From: Saprospiraceae bacterium
Lineage (GTDB): Bacteria > Bacteroidota > Bacteroidia > Chitinophagales > Saprospiraceae
Length of the DNA: 64,000 bases
Direction: 5' to 3'
Assembly (NCBI GenBank): GCA_041392805.1
Contig: JAWKLJ010000002.1
Span: 697,001 to 761,000, forward strand
Made by a program: the position numbers and the translations under genes
The notes under the pieces: model-generated
The model's input: only the letters and a program-made list of their open reading frames with translations
What the model was told of the DNA's origin: nothing
Database searches by the model: none
In this document: positions 17,201 through 25,487 of the stretch, piece by piece
Layout of the letters: each line of letters opens with the position of its first letter
Numbering within the stretch: position 1 is the first letter of the stretch

Positions 17201-18565
17201 TCTAAATTTATTTATACAGAAGCAAGTGGCAATTTCAGTTTCTTTTTAAATCCAGGTTACGAGCTTATTCAACCAGATTTAGGGCAGTGTTGGGAAACTA
17301 CTTCTGATTCAACCCAGTATGCCGTTACTATTAATGATGAGATACAAGATCACTTGGATTTTGGCTTAACCCGTGTCTCTGATTATAGCAGATTGAGTGC
17401 CTATTTACATTCAGGACCGACCCGCTGCGGCTTTACTGTCCCTTTTTGGTTGACAGTAAAAAATATTGGATGCACTGCTTTAAATGGTAGGGTAGGCTTG
17501 AAGCTAAATGATCTAGTAGAGTTAGTCCAAGTGGATATCGCTCCTTCAGATGAATCAGGAGATACCTTGTGGTGGAATAATTTTGCCCTTCATGAAAATG
17601 CGACCTTCCAAGTAAAATTGCTTTTGAAAATGCCCAGTGAAGATTTTGATGGTGAGTTGATTACTATGGAGACTTTTTCGTTTTATGAGGATAATGAAAA
17701 TCAATGGATTTCTGCTGATGGTTTTAGGTTTGAGGCCCCCATTACTTGTGCTATTGATCCCAATGATAAATTGGTATCCCCTTCCAGAGCAGCAGTTGCT
17801 ACAAATAATTATACGGCCTTTGATGAATTGCTCAATTATACGATTCGTTTCCAAAATACAGGTAGTGACACGGCCATCAATATCAGAATAGAAGACCATC
17901 TTTCCTTTTTATTGGATTGGGAGTCCTTCAAGCCAGGTGTTTCCAGTCATTTTTATGAAGTTTCTATTGATAATGATGGGATCGTTAATTTCTATTTTCC
18001 CAATATTAATTTACCAGATAGCACTACCAACGAAATTGCCAGTCACGGCTTTATTAATTTCTTCATAGCCCCCAAACTGGAGTTAGAGGAATTTGATGAG
18101 ATTGAAAATGAAGCGGCCATATTTTTTGATTTCAATCGCCCGATTATAACCAATACCATCAAAAATGTAATGCTGAGCTCTCTTGACAAAGATGAGGATG
18201 GTTTCCCTTTTTGGGAAGACTGCTTGGATACCAATAAAGCCGTTAACCCCAATGCTGTCGAAATCCCCAATAATGGTGTCGATGAAGACTGCGACGGAAT
18301 GGATTTAATATCAGCTATAGAAGAAATTGATCGAGGGAAAATCAATATTTACCCCAACCCTGTTAAAAACTTATTATTCATTGAATATAATGGTCAAGGT
18401 AAGTTAGCAGGGATTATTCGATCCCCTAATGGCCAGTCATTGATGAATATTCAGATAAAAGGGGCCATGAATAGGTTTAACCTTGAGGGGCTACCCAAAG
18501 GGCTTTTTTTCCTCGAAATCAGGTCAAATAGCGAAAGAATAGTTAGGAAAATTGTAAAACTCTAA
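14288..18565 (+). CDS. ELWxxDGT-repeat giant with T9SS sorting domain
   Basis: A 1425-residue exported protein (signal LFLILTCLTSKINAQ). About eighteen ELWxSDGTxxGT-type units occupy residues about 100-930, including degenerate ones such as VLWSSKGSENQS and SIYRSDSTAEGT; they are spaced about 40-50 residues apart, consistent with a beta-propeller-like array. They are followed by an SdrD/Cna B-like module (about 938-1000, GNVFHDFNRNGQRDEEE), a region of the DUF11/DUF7619 type with DPNDK and LNYTIRFQNTGSDTA (about 1155-1290), a MopE-like Ca/metal-binding motif (DKDEDGFPFWEDCLDTNKAVNP, about 1300-1340) and a type A sorting domain (about 1352-1425). The composition is AT-rich compared with neighbours. 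It is a surface or secreted protein of unknown ligand. Confidence 0.85.
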   Translation: MKFKTLPLFLILTCLTSKINAQIPDFQLGLIDLETSPASSKDLEGHLAVAEKLFFIMKDSYVHYLYCIEDNNAPTQLLFTGDDIRFLDTIGEKVFFYSHGTKELGISDGTIAGTVILRMLDSYNLGKRFVVNNKLVIMQFGEFLVSDGTLEGTYSFEPTESFNSSLSILYNDRLIFVGNDGIHGEELWSSDGTPEGTHMIKDIFEEGGTLWSLSEFVLSQGKLFFTVNDYSRVIGKELWVTDGTEAGTYLVKDIRPGNQGSSPSELSDAGDKIFFTATDGTHGIEIWQSDATEERTSMIKDIYVGEGNSVRYNEKIIGWNGVGIFIARDSSKVYQIWRSDGTSEGTFPLSNLPSTGTHPNPYSLLSHWITSQGKMFFFIYNSFFRRNELWVTGGTFENTVLLDFFEDSASDISLIEDQLFFHENYASNKTLRTSDGTLEGTQVLGNFYIDEVFLPYKNLYLFTLDDHEQGAELWRSDGTIEGTKILKDINRGSGGVSPTGFSIINEKLYFFANDPIVGQSIYRSDSTAEGTELFYDLFDNTRGSNIAYLQSGAGQLFFTKDDVLWSSKGSENQSISLDTSFYIYEDFFFYKNKGYLFQNTLNFITDGTPQGSGLLINTDPIRGPIIVGSPIIYKDQIWFIASHEDFGREWWKSDGTADGTSLAFETLPGPPSFVSYGLGAIANSEYLFFTANNSISGNELWVSDGTLGGTYLLKDINPGALGSNPYNFFLHNNKVFFTASGPNGGLWVSNGTSEGTIRLADVNMGNTNFENRENGFVGDYFFFTVGYTLWVTDGTSEGTYQIEPTAAFSSIGNLTRVAEKVFFSGNIDGNGDEPWVSDGTSEGTFMLKDIHPSRSSSPDDFTGLNGYLFFTAETPSEGKEIWISDGTSEGTQLLLDLREGYTSSFPENLTVYKGKLFFIANDGIYGEEIRFLDFVFQPSVKGNVFHDFNRNGQRDEEEYGLPGIGIKAVNQSKFIYTEASGNFSFFLNPGYELIQPDLGQCWETTSDSTQYAVTINDEIQDHLDFGLTRVSDYSRLSAYLHSGPTRCGFTVPFWLTVKNIGCTALNGRVGLKLNDLVELVQVDIAPSDESGDTLWWNNFALHENATFQVKLLLKMPSEDFDGELITMETFSFYEDNENQWISADGFRFEAPITCAIDPNDKLVSPSRAAVATNNYTAFDELLNYTIRFQNTGSDTAINIRIEDHLSFLLDWESFKPGVSSHFYEVSIDNDGIVNFYFPNINLPDSTTNEIASHGFINFFIAPKLELEEFDEIENEAAIFFDFNRPIITNTIKNVMLSSLDKDEDGFPFWEDCLDTNKAVNPNAVEIPNNGVDEDCDGMDLISAIEEIDRGKINIYPNPVKNLLFIEYNGQGKLAGIIRSPNGQSLMNIQIKGAMNRFNLEGLPKGLFFLEIRSNSERIVRKIVKL

Positions 18566-18603
18566 GATACAAATTTGTTAGATTTTAACATTCCCTTTAT
18601 GAC

Positions 18604-19122
18604 CTACTCCACCTCTAATTTCATCTTATAATAATGTACCCCGGCGCCATACACCCAGCCCACTTGCCCTTTCTTGTTGCGAACCTTCACCCAAGGTTCA
18701 TTCGTAACTATTTTGCCCAAATTGATCTCTTGGGTAGTATCGGTTACCTCATTCATAAAGAAGACCTCATCGTATAAGGAAAGGCGGTCAATTAGTTTTC
18801 CCCCTACTCTCGGCTCCTCACGCATGTTGAGGTTCTCGAGGGTGACAAAAAGAGAGGTAAGCTGCTCTTGCTGCCTCAGCCCCGGTACAGCCGCTGACCG
18901 CGGAAGAGGCGTAGGAACAGCAGGGGCCACCTCCTGGGCAATCGTATCCTTGGGAGTAGCTTCGTCCAATATGGCATCCTCTTCTGCCAGTTCGACTTCT
19001 GCTTCGCGATATTCCTCCTTGGTAGCACTACATTTGGGAACCATCCAAATCACAAAAGAAAGGAAAAAAATGCCTATTATGATCACTTCTATTTTCGGTA
19101 ATAATGATGCTCTTTTCGTCAT
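18604..19122 (-). CDS. Membrane-anchored bacterial SH3-domain protein
   Basis: A 172-residue protein starting MTKRASLLPKIEVIIIGIFF. The frame extends 17 codons further upstream (to 19173), but the Met at 19122 precedes a basic segment and a single transmembrane helix (about residues 10-30) and is the better start. A Glu/Ala/Pro-rich linker (about 35-85) leads to a C-terminal SH3b domain (about 90-165): NLNMREEPRVGGKLIDRLSLYDEV and PWVKVRNKKGQVGWVYGAGVHYY. SH3b domains commonly bind peptidoglycan or peptides in the periplasm. A Cys follows the helix (VPKCSA), but its position after a long helix argues against a standard lipobox. Converges on the ELWxxDGT gene with 38 bp between. Confidence 0.75.
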   Translation of the reverse strand: MTKRASLLPKIEVIIIGIFFLSFVIWMVPKCSATKEEYREAEVELAEEDAILDEATPKDTIAQEVAPAVPTPLPRSAAVPGLRQQEQLTSLFVTLENLNMREEPRVGGKLIDRLSLYDEVFFMNEVTDTTQEINLGKIVTNEPWVKVRNKKGQVGWVYGAGVHYYKMKLEVE

Positions 19123-19427
19123 AGGGATTTTTGTATTTGTCCAAAAATAAATATAAATTGGGCACTGAAGCAAATATCTTGTTTACATAATTATTTCTGC
19201 CATGCCAGCGAAACTATTTTTAAACAAGATTTACCTGCGCTTTCGGAGTTTCTGATGTTACATCTTTGTGTCATTTAATGTCGATAAATCAAATGCTTGT
19301 TTTTTACCGACAAGCACCCTTTCCTAAATCAAAAGCAGGTTTATTTATTGATCGTTCCATGTTGGATTTCCCAATGCTATAGGTTTCGGATACTGGCTTG
19401 CCATCCAGATCCCCTCCTCCCCATTGC

Positions 19428-19522
19428 GAACTTCCTGACTTCCGGACTTTCGACATTCGGACTTCCGACTTTCGACTTCCGACTTTCGACTTCCGACTTT
19501 CGGACTTTCGGACTTTCGACTT
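19428..19522. repeat. GACTTTC/GACTTCC heptamer run
   Basis: About ten imperfect copies of GACTTTC, GACTTCC or CGGACTTTC follow one another directly upstream of dprA. The run leaves several frames open and creates a false 46-residue N-terminal extension (RTFDIRTSDFRLPTFDFRL-like) in the dprA frame. The same heptamers, in inverted arrangement, occur at 44929-45004. Confidence 0.8.
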
Positions 19523-19535
19523 AAACCACAAAACC

Positions 19536-20630
19536 ATGAATGACCTACTGTACAAAGTAGCACTGACCATGATCCCCAAAGTAGGAGCTGTGACAGCAAG
19601 AAACCTGATAAGCTATTGCGGTAGCCTGGAAGCTGTTTTCACCGCCAGGAAAAAGGAACTGATGCGTGTCCCCGGGGTAGGGGAGCAATTGGCCACCAAT
19701 ATAAGGAACCCAATCGTGCTGGAAATGGCAGATCAAGAGTTGGAGTACATGGAAAAAGCAGGTATCCACGCCATTTTCTACCTGGATAAAGCTTATCCTG
19801 ATCGGCTTCGACATTTTCCTGATAGCCCCATTTTGTTGTATTACAAAGGGACCGAAGATCTCAATAGCCTTCGAACAGTTGCCATTATCGGTACCCGAAA
19901 GCCCAGCCCCTACGGCATCCATGCTTGCGAAGAGCTGGTTGAAGTGCTGGCCCCATATAAGGTGACCGTGATCAGTGGTTTGGCTTATGGCATTGATGTG
20001 ACCGCCCACCGGAAAAGCCTGGAGCTAGGCATACCAACGATTGGCGTTCTGGCACATGGCTTATGGAAAATCTACCCATCCATGCATCGATCCATTGCGC
20101 GCCAGATGGTAGACAACGGCGGCTTGCTTAGTGAATATGCTAGTCAGGTAGAACCGCTCCGAGAGCATTTCCCCATGCGAAACCGTATTGTGGCCGGCCT
20201 ATGTGATGCCTTGGTTGTGGTGGAAACAGGTAGACATGGCGGCTCCATGATCACGGCCCAATTTGCCAACGATTACCATAAAGATGTTTTTGCTTTTCCC
20301 GGTAGGGTGACGGATGCCCACGCCCAAGGAGGAAACTATTTGATTAAATCTCATCGAGCCGCTCTGATGGAAAGTGCAACGGATTTGGCTTATATCATGG
20401 GATGGGACAAAGCTACCCAGGCACAGCCATTACAACAACAACTATTTGTGGAATTGACGACAGATGAAAAATTAGTTGTAGATTTACTTCGTAAAAGTGA
20501 TGGAGCTTCTATTGATAGACTAACCTACGAATGCAAAATGACAGGTAGTTCCATGGCGGCTGTTTTGCTGAATTTAGAGTTTAAAGGCATGGTGAAATCT
20601 TTGCCAGGTAAACGATATATGTTATTGTAA
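19536..20630 (+). CDS. dprA: DNA-processing protein DprA (DprA/Smf family)
   Basis: A 364-residue cytoplasmic protein that loads RecA on incoming single-stranded DNA during natural transformation. Helix-hairpin-helix-like N-terminus (residues about 10-58, IPKVGAVTARNL and RVPGVGEQLA), Rossmann-like DprA fold (about 110-295) with IGTRKPSPYG (118-127), SGLAYGIDVTAH (147-158), FPMRNRIVAGL and VVVETGRHGGSMITAQ, then a C-terminal winged helix (about 300-364). The start at 19536 follows the heptamer repeat. An in-frame ATG exists at 19398, but its extension is translated repeat and absent from normal DprA N-termini. The stop codon overlaps the next ATG (TAATG), so the phosphatase is probably translationally coupled. 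Confidence 0.95.
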   Translation: MNDLLYKVALTMIPKVGAVTARNLISYCGSLEAVFTARKKELMRVPGVGEQLATNIRNPIVLEMADQELEYMEKAGIHAIFYLDKAYPDRLRHFPDSPILLYYKGTEDLNSLRTVAIIGTRKPSPYGIHACEELVEVLAPYKVTVISGLAYGIDVTAHRKSLELGIPTIGVLAHGLWKIYPSMHRSIARQMVDNGGLLSEYASQVEPLREHFPMRNRIVAGLCDALVVVETGRHGGSMITAQFANDYHKDVFAFPGRVTDAHAQGGNYLIKSHRAALMESATDLAYIMGWDKATQAQPLQQQLFVELTTDEKLVVDLLRKSDGASIDRLTYECKMTGSSMAAVLLNLEFKGMVKSLPGKRYMLL

Positions 20631-21751
20631 TGAAACAAGCACTTTTTTGTACGTTTTTCGCCTTATTTACCCTTTTGGCTTGCAATCCCAAGCCAAATGT
20701 AAGCATAGATCAACCCATAGAGCCACTGATAGTACCAATCCTCAAAACGCACCCTCGCAATATTATTTTAATGATTGGAGATGGAATGGGGCTTACGCAA
20801 ATTACAGCAGGAATGTACCGAAATGGTAATAAGCTTTATTTGGAACAATTTCCTATTATCGGTTTGCACAAACCTTATTCTGCTAATAACCTAATCACGG
20901 ATTCGGCAGCTGGCGCTACCGCATTTGCTGCTGGGATAAAAACAAATAATGGTGCCATTGCTGTAGATAGAGATACCCTGGCGGTGCCAACGATCCTGGA
21001 GGAAGCTGAGCTTAATGGCTTAGCCACAGGTATGGTGACTACTTCAACCGTTGTTCATGCCACTCCTGCCGCTTTTATCGCTCATAATATTTCAAGAAAT
21101 AACTTTGAACAAATTGCTGCAGATTTTCTTAAAACAGATATTGATCTCTTTATCGGTGGTGGGCTAAAATATTTTGAAAGCCGAAAAGATAATCGCAACT
21201 TGTTCAAAGAATTGCAGGGCAAGGGTTATAGCATTTCTAGTTATGAAGACGAATCTTTTGAAGAGGTCGTCTTTGATGCCGATAAAAAATTGGCCTATTT
21301 CACCGCCGACGCTGATCCAAAAACAGTCGCTCAGGGGCGGGATTATTTACCTTCTGCTTCTCGCGCTGCAGCCAATTTTCTAGCCAAACGAAGCGAAAAA
21401 GGGTTCTTCCTTATGATCGAAGGAGCTCAAATAGATTGGGGCGGACACAATAAAGACTCCGATTATATTATCAGCGAAATGCTAGATTTTAATGAAACGA
21501 TAGGAAATATCCTCCAGTTTGCCAAGGAAGATGGAGAAACCCTGGTTATCGTAACCGCCGACCATGAAACGGGCGGATACTCTATTAATCCCGGCTCTAC
21601 CATGGAAAAAATTATCCCAGGTTTTACCTCCGATTACCACACCGCCACCCTTATTCCTGTATTTGCTTTCGGCCCAGGATCCGAGTTATTCGGTGGCACC
21701 TATGAAAACACCGCTATCTACGATAAAATGAAAAAAGCCTTTGGTTTTTGA
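20630..21751 (+). CDS. Alkaline phosphatase family lipoprotein
   Basis: A 373-residue PhoA-superfamily phosphomonoesterase, exported as a lipoprotein (FALFTLLAC, Cys18). Catalytic elements are visible: metal ligand in MIGDGMG (D51), nucleophile in ITDSAAGATAFAAG (S92), HATPAAFIAH, EGAQIDWGGHNKD and TADHETGGY. The protein is shorter than E. coli PhoA (about 450 residues) but similar to other Bacteroidota alkaline phosphatases. It probably releases phosphate from organic esters in the periplasm or at the outer membrane. The ATG overlaps the dprA stop by one base, and the next gene starts 27 bp after the stop, so the run looks like one transcription unit. No Pho-box-like site can be identified. 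Confidence 0.92.
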   Translation: MKQALFCTFFALFTLLACNPKPNVSIDQPIEPLIVPILKTHPRNIILMIGDGMGLTQITAGMYRNGNKLYLEQFPIIGLHKPYSANNLITDSAAGATAFAAGIKTNNGAIAVDRDTLAVPTILEEAELNGLATGMVTTSTVVHATPAAFIAHNISRNNFEQIAADFLKTDIDLFIGGGLKYFESRKDNRNLFKELQGKGYSISSYEDESFEEVVFDADKKLAYFTADADPKTVAQGRDYLPSASRAAANFLAKRSEKGFFLMIEGAQIDWGGHNKDSDYIISEMLDFNETIGNILQFAKEDGETLVIVTADHETGGYSINPGSTMEKIIPGFTSDYHTATLIPVFAFGPGSELFGGTYENTAIYDKMKKAFGF

Positions 21752-21778
21752 GCATAAACTCGATAATTATACCCTTCG

Positions 21779-22726
21779 ATGAGAACACTAAATATCGCAG
21801 TGGCCCAATTCGAGCCCAAAGATGGTGATAAGGCTTATAACCTCTCGGTCATCGCCCAGCTCGCCCAGCAAGCGAAAGCAAAAGGTGCACAAGTCATCAG
21901 TTTTCACGAAATGTGCATCACCGCCTATACCTTTTTTAAAGACTTGCATAGAGAAGAAGTCGTCCAATTGGCAGAGCAGGTTCCCAATGGACCAAGTGTG
22001 CAAACCTTGATTGACATAGCAGCTAAACAGGACATGCATATTCTGGCAGGCTTGGTCGAAATCGAAGCAGACCAGCTTTATAATACCTATGTTTGTGTCA
22101 ATAAAAATGGCCTGGTCGCTAAATTCAGGAAACTGCACCCTTTTATTAGCCCCTACCTTTCACCCGGAAAGGAATATGTGACTTTCCAAATTGAAGACTG
22201 GACTTGTAGTATCCTGATTTGTTATGATAATAATATTGTGGAAAATGTAAGGGCAAGTACCTTACTTGGGGCAGAGGTCATTTTTGCACCCCATGTAACG
22301 GGCTGTACGCCCTCTGCTATGCCTGGCCGCGGTTATGTCGATCATGCTTTATGGGAAAACAGGGCACTCGACCCCGTTCCCCTGCGCATGGCATTCGACG
22401 GTCCCAAAGGCCGACAATGGCTCCTGCGCTGGCTGCCCGCCCGCGCCTATGACAATGGCGTTTACTACGTATTCACCAACCCCATCGGCTATGACGGCGA
22501 ACACCTGAAAAATGGCAACGCCATGATCATCGATCCCTATGGTGAACTGGTTACTGAAGTGAAATCATTTGCGGATGATATAGGCATTGCTACCATTACC
22601 TCCGATAAATTGACCCTGGCTGGTGGCTATCGCTATCGGAATGCCCGCAGACCCGATTTGTACCGCGATATTATTGGTAAAGACCATCATCCTACCCTCC
22701 AACCTATATGGATGAAGCATAAATAA
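21779..22726 (+). CDS. Carbon-nitrogen hydrolase (nitrilase superfamily)
   Basis: A 315-residue cytoplasmic enzyme. The Glu-Lys-Cys triad is visible as E44 (VISFHEMCITAY), K118 (VAKFRKLHPF) and C148 (SILICYDN). The fold covers the whole protein and ends with YRYRNARRPDLY, typical of branch members that hydrolyse amides or carbamoyl amines (N-carbamoylputrescine amidase-like). The insertion around WENRALDPVPLRMAFDGPKGRQWLLRWLPARAYDNG distinguishes it from NIT1/Fhit-type members. The substrate cannot be fixed from sequence. Within a close-packed co-directional set: 27 bp after the phosphatase and 9 bp before the sulfotransferase. Confidence 0.9.
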   Translation: MRTLNIAVAQFEPKDGDKAYNLSVIAQLAQQAKAKGAQVISFHEMCITAYTFFKDLHREEVVQLAEQVPNGPSVQTLIDIAAKQDMHILAGLVEIEADQLYNTYVCVNKNGLVAKFRKLHPFISPYLSPGKEYVTFQIEDWTCSILICYDNNIVENVRASTLLGAEVIFAPHVTGCTPSAMPGRGYVDHALWENRALDPVPLRMAFDGPKGRQWLLRWLPARAYDNGVYYVFTNPIGYDGEHLKNGNAMIIDPYGELVTEVKSFADDIGIATITSDKLTLAGGYRYRNARRPDLYRDIIGKDHHPTLQPIWMKHK

Positions 22727-22735
22727 ACGCCTAAT

Positions 22736-23473
22736 ATGATGCTTAACCACGTGCTTATCCTCGGCTGCGGCCGCAGCGGTACCTCCATTTTTGGCGAATT
22801 CTTCGAGCACCTTCCTTGTTACACCTACCACAGTGAACCGCCTTATGCCACGCTGAAAACATGGAGCTACGCCACACCAACGGCCATAAAAGTACCCAAA
22901 GTCTCGGCTGCTTATCCGCCAAGTCCAGGCCTTTCCTTCCCTTTGGCAGATTTGTTAGCAAGCATCCCTGATCCCAAGAAAATCTATTGGCAGATTCGCC
23001 ACCCCCTCGACACCATTTGCTCCCTCAAGGTGGGCATCTCCCGCAACTGGGGCCACCACCCCCGCCCGGAGGATTGGCAAGACTGGCGCTCCCGACCCCT
23101 CATTGAACAATGCGCTCACCATTGGAATTACCTCAATACTGTTGGATATCAACAAGTCGCCCACTTGGTGACTGTTTCTCGCTTCGAAAATATGATCGCT
23201 GATCCATTGGGCTTTGCAGAGAATATAGCCCAAGAAATTGGGCTGGAAAGTCCTCCTTATCATTCCGAAATAAAAGACTGGGCTCGTCGTGTCCAAAACA
23301 CGAATAATGAAAATTTTATTGAAGCGAAGACCTCAAGGCCCTATTCTACTAATGACCATAATGTAAAAGTGGGCCGCTGGAAGGAAAATCTAAGCCCCGA
23401 AGAGATAGAAAGCATTATGCCTATCATCAGACAGACGATGACTCAATTCGGTTACTCAACGATCACCCCTTAA
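22736..23473 (+). CDS. Sulfotransferase-family protein
   Basis: A 245-residue protein with the 5'-phosphosulfate (PAPS) binding loop near the N-terminus (LILGCGRSGTSIFGEFF, residues about 8-23) and a downstream 3'-phosphate-type region (YWQIRHPLDTICSLKVGISRNWG, about 82-105; VTVSRFENMIADP, about 143-155). The C-terminus carries VKVGRWKENLSPEEIE, the K.GRW..... element common in sulfotransferases (about 220-235). The acceptor is unknown; a surface polysaccharide is the usual guess. Two adjacent ATGs (22736, 22739) are possible starts. The 3' end overlaps the convergent lipA gene by 4 bp. Confidence 0.85.
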   Translation: MMLNHVLILGCGRSGTSIFGEFFEHLPCYTYHSEPPYATLKTWSYATPTAIKVPKVSAAYPPSPGLSFPLADLLASIPDPKKIYWQIRHPLDTICSLKVGISRNWGHHPRPEDWQDWRSRPLIEQCAHHWNYLNTVGYQQVAHLVTVSRFENMIADPLGFAENIAQEIGLESPPYHSEIKDWARRVQNTNNENFIEAKTSRPYSTNDHNVKVGRWKENLSPEEIESIMPIIRQTMTQFGYSTITP

Positions 23474-24342
23474 ATATGTCGCTCTGCATGATAAGAAGAT
23501 CGAACTAAGGGCCCGCTTTCAACAAAGTTGAAACCTTTAGCTAGGCCTACTTCCTTGTATTTGGCAAATTGATCTGGATGCACAAATTCTGCTACCTCCA
23601 AATGCATTTTGGTAGGTTGAAGGTATTGCCCGATGGTGACCACGTCACAGCCGTGGGCCAGCAGGTCGTCCATGATCTTGAAGACTTCTTCTTCCGTTTC
23701 GCCTAGTCCGACCATGAAACCCGTTTTAGTCCTTTTGCCGTATTCCTTGATTCGCTTGATTTGCTCCAGACTGCGGGCGTACTTGCCCTGTGGGCGCACC
23801 TTGCGATAAAGTCGCTCAACCGTTTCCATATTGTGGGAGACAATTTCCTGACCGGCACTAATCATGCGTTCCAGGGCTTCCCAATTGGCTTTAACATCAG
23901 GAATTAAGGTCTCTATTGTTGTGGTAGGACTGGCTGTTTTGATCGCTCGAATGGTTTGGTACCATATTTCGGCACCACGATCTTTCAACTCATCTCGGTT
24001 AACGGAAGTAATAACAGCATGTTTTACTTGCATTAATTGAATCGCCTCAGCCACTCTTCTTGGCTCATCTTCGTCATATTCTGAGGGTCGCCCTGTTTTT
24101 ACAGCACAAAAAGAACACGAGCGGGTACAAGTATTACCGAGAATCATAAAGGTGGCGGTTCCGGCACCCCAACATTCGCCCATATTTGGGCAACTACCGC
24201 TTTGACAAATCGTATGGAGGTTATATTCGTCCACTAAAGAGCGGACTTTTTTATAATTGGGCCCAATAGGAAGTTTTACCCTCAACCACTCTGGCTTCTT
24301 TTTACGCAGTTCTCCTGGTTCTACAATCGGCAATTCTAGCAT
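23470..24342 (-). CDS. lipA: Lipoyl synthase
   Basis: A 290-residue radical SAM enzyme that inserts two sulfurs into octanoyl groups on lipoyl domains. The auxiliary cluster ligands CX4CX5C are C46, C51 and C57 (ICQSGSCPNMGECW), the radical SAM triplet CX3CX2C is C72, C76 and C79 (CTRSCSFCAV), and the C-terminal RSSYHAE supplies the conserved serine ligand. Length and motifs are standard. The neighbouring octanoyltransferase lipB is not in this window. The stop overlaps the sulfotransferase end by 4 bp. Confidence 0.97.
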   Translation of the reverse strand: MLELPIVEPGELRKKKPEWLRVKLPIGPNYKKVRSLVDEYNLHTICQSGSCPNMGECWGAGTATFMILGNTCTRSCSFCAVKTGRPSEYDEDEPRRVAEAIQLMQVKHAVITSVNRDELKDRGAEIWYQTIRAIKTASPTTTIETLIPDVKANWEALERMISAGQEIVSHNMETVERLYRKVRPQGKYARSLEQIKRIKEYGKRTKTGFMVGLGETEEEVFKIMDDLLAHGCDVVTIGQYLQPTKMHLEVAEFVHPDQFAKYKEVGLAKGFNFVESGPLVRSSYHAERHI

Positions 24343-24465
24343 CTAGGCTCTTCTTTTTGCAATTAGAGAATCAAAATAGATAAAAGGAAGAAATCCCCTC
24401 TTTCCTAAGACAAGTTTAAGGACCATTTTGTTGTAGCAATCGATAACCGACCTAAGCAACGATCA

Positions 24466-25275
24466 CTACCACCTTTTTCCGAATTGCAAATTTATATAAA
24501 GATTAAGAAATAAAGGACTGTTTTGCACATCACTGGCAGCTGTCACAACCATAATGGATGGTTCCTGAAAAAAGAAGTCAACCATGACACCTGCCTCAAC
24601 TGCTTTTACAAACTCATCAAACGCACCCCAATCAAAGTGTACAGCAAACTTAGCTTGTGCACCAGGGATAAGCGATAGTTCTCCTAAGCCTTTGGAAAAG
24701 CCTGAAGAGCCATATATGCGAGTAAAGTCGAGGAATAATCTTTCATTTTCAGGAGAATATTTTTCACTGCGGATAAAGGGGGCGGTAGGACCTCCATTGG
24801 TTTCCTGATTGCGAACAAGCTCTAAATAATAAGGTTTTAAAAGGCCAAGAGAAGGACCTAGTTCATAACTAAGCCCGACCGCTAATCCACGCCTTTTGGC
24901 TTTTTCCGTTAAATAACGTTTTTCGCCAAAACCACCCCGAAGAACAAAGAGATTATTTTGTTTCCCAAAGGTATAAGCCCGAGAAACGCGATTGGAAATA
25001 GGTTGTAAATCCCGGCTTTGTTTGAATTCCTTGATATGCCTTAATTCACCTAACTCAAAATTGAGAAAACGAGTCAAGTAATAGGTTTTTAAAGTGCCAA
25101 CATTCACGCCCATCGCGAAGCCATGCGTGTGAAATTTGGCAAAAACAGAAAACTCTTTATTGTAAACGATCCCCTTGCCATCGTCATAGTAGTTCTCACC
25201 AGGCGTAATAAATTGCTGTCCAAACAAAAAGACGGCAAAGCAACAAAATAACAACGTATTAAAAAAGCTCTTCAT
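24466..25275 (-). CDS. Probable outer-membrane beta-barrel protein, unknown function
   Basis: A 269-residue protein with a signal peptide (LLFCCFAVFLFGQ) followed by GxxxxY/F and alternating hydrophobic strands (GKGIVYNKEFSVFAKFHTHG, GLAVGLSYELGPSLGL, SPLFLNLYINLQFGKRW). The C-terminal strand ending in Trp after a -GKR- turn is compatible with a small outer-membrane barrel. I recognise no named family. It is co-directional with lipA but separated by 123 bp; a shared transcript is possible, not evident. Confidence 0.65.
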   Translation of the reverse strand: MKSFFNTLLFCCFAVFLFGQQFITPGENYYDDGKGIVYNKEFSVFAKFHTHGFAMGVNVGTLKTYYLTRFLNFELGELRHIKEFKQSRDLQPISNRVSRAYTFGKQNNLFVLRGGFGEKRYLTEKAKRRGLAVGLSYELGPSLGLLKPYYLELVRNQETNGGPTAPFIRSEKYSPENERLFLDFTRIYGSSGFSKGLGELSLIPGAQAKFAVHFDWGAFDEFVKAVEAGVMVDFFFQEPSIMVVTAASDVQNSPLFLNLYINLQFGKRW

Positions 25276-25487
25276 TGGAGATGGCTTTAATAGTTTGATG
25301 ATAGTATACCAAAATACTTATTTAGCTGAAGTGTCATTTTAAATAGGGTACTATCGCTGAGCAATAAATTTAATGAAATCAACGGACAATTTCTTCAAAT
25401 GTTTTAATATTCTGTTCAAATAATGGAAAATTGTCTCATAATTATCTAGTATTGAAGAATAGTCAGCGCAATTAAAAGAACAAAGCA

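Noticed and set aside
19428..19522. CRISPR array
   Set aside because: Units are 7 bp, contiguous and without spacers; no cas gene is present.
19297..19599. Several open frames across the GACTTTC repeat
   Set aside because: A 7-bp repeat unit without stops keeps frames open on both strands; the peptides are low-complexity repeat translations.
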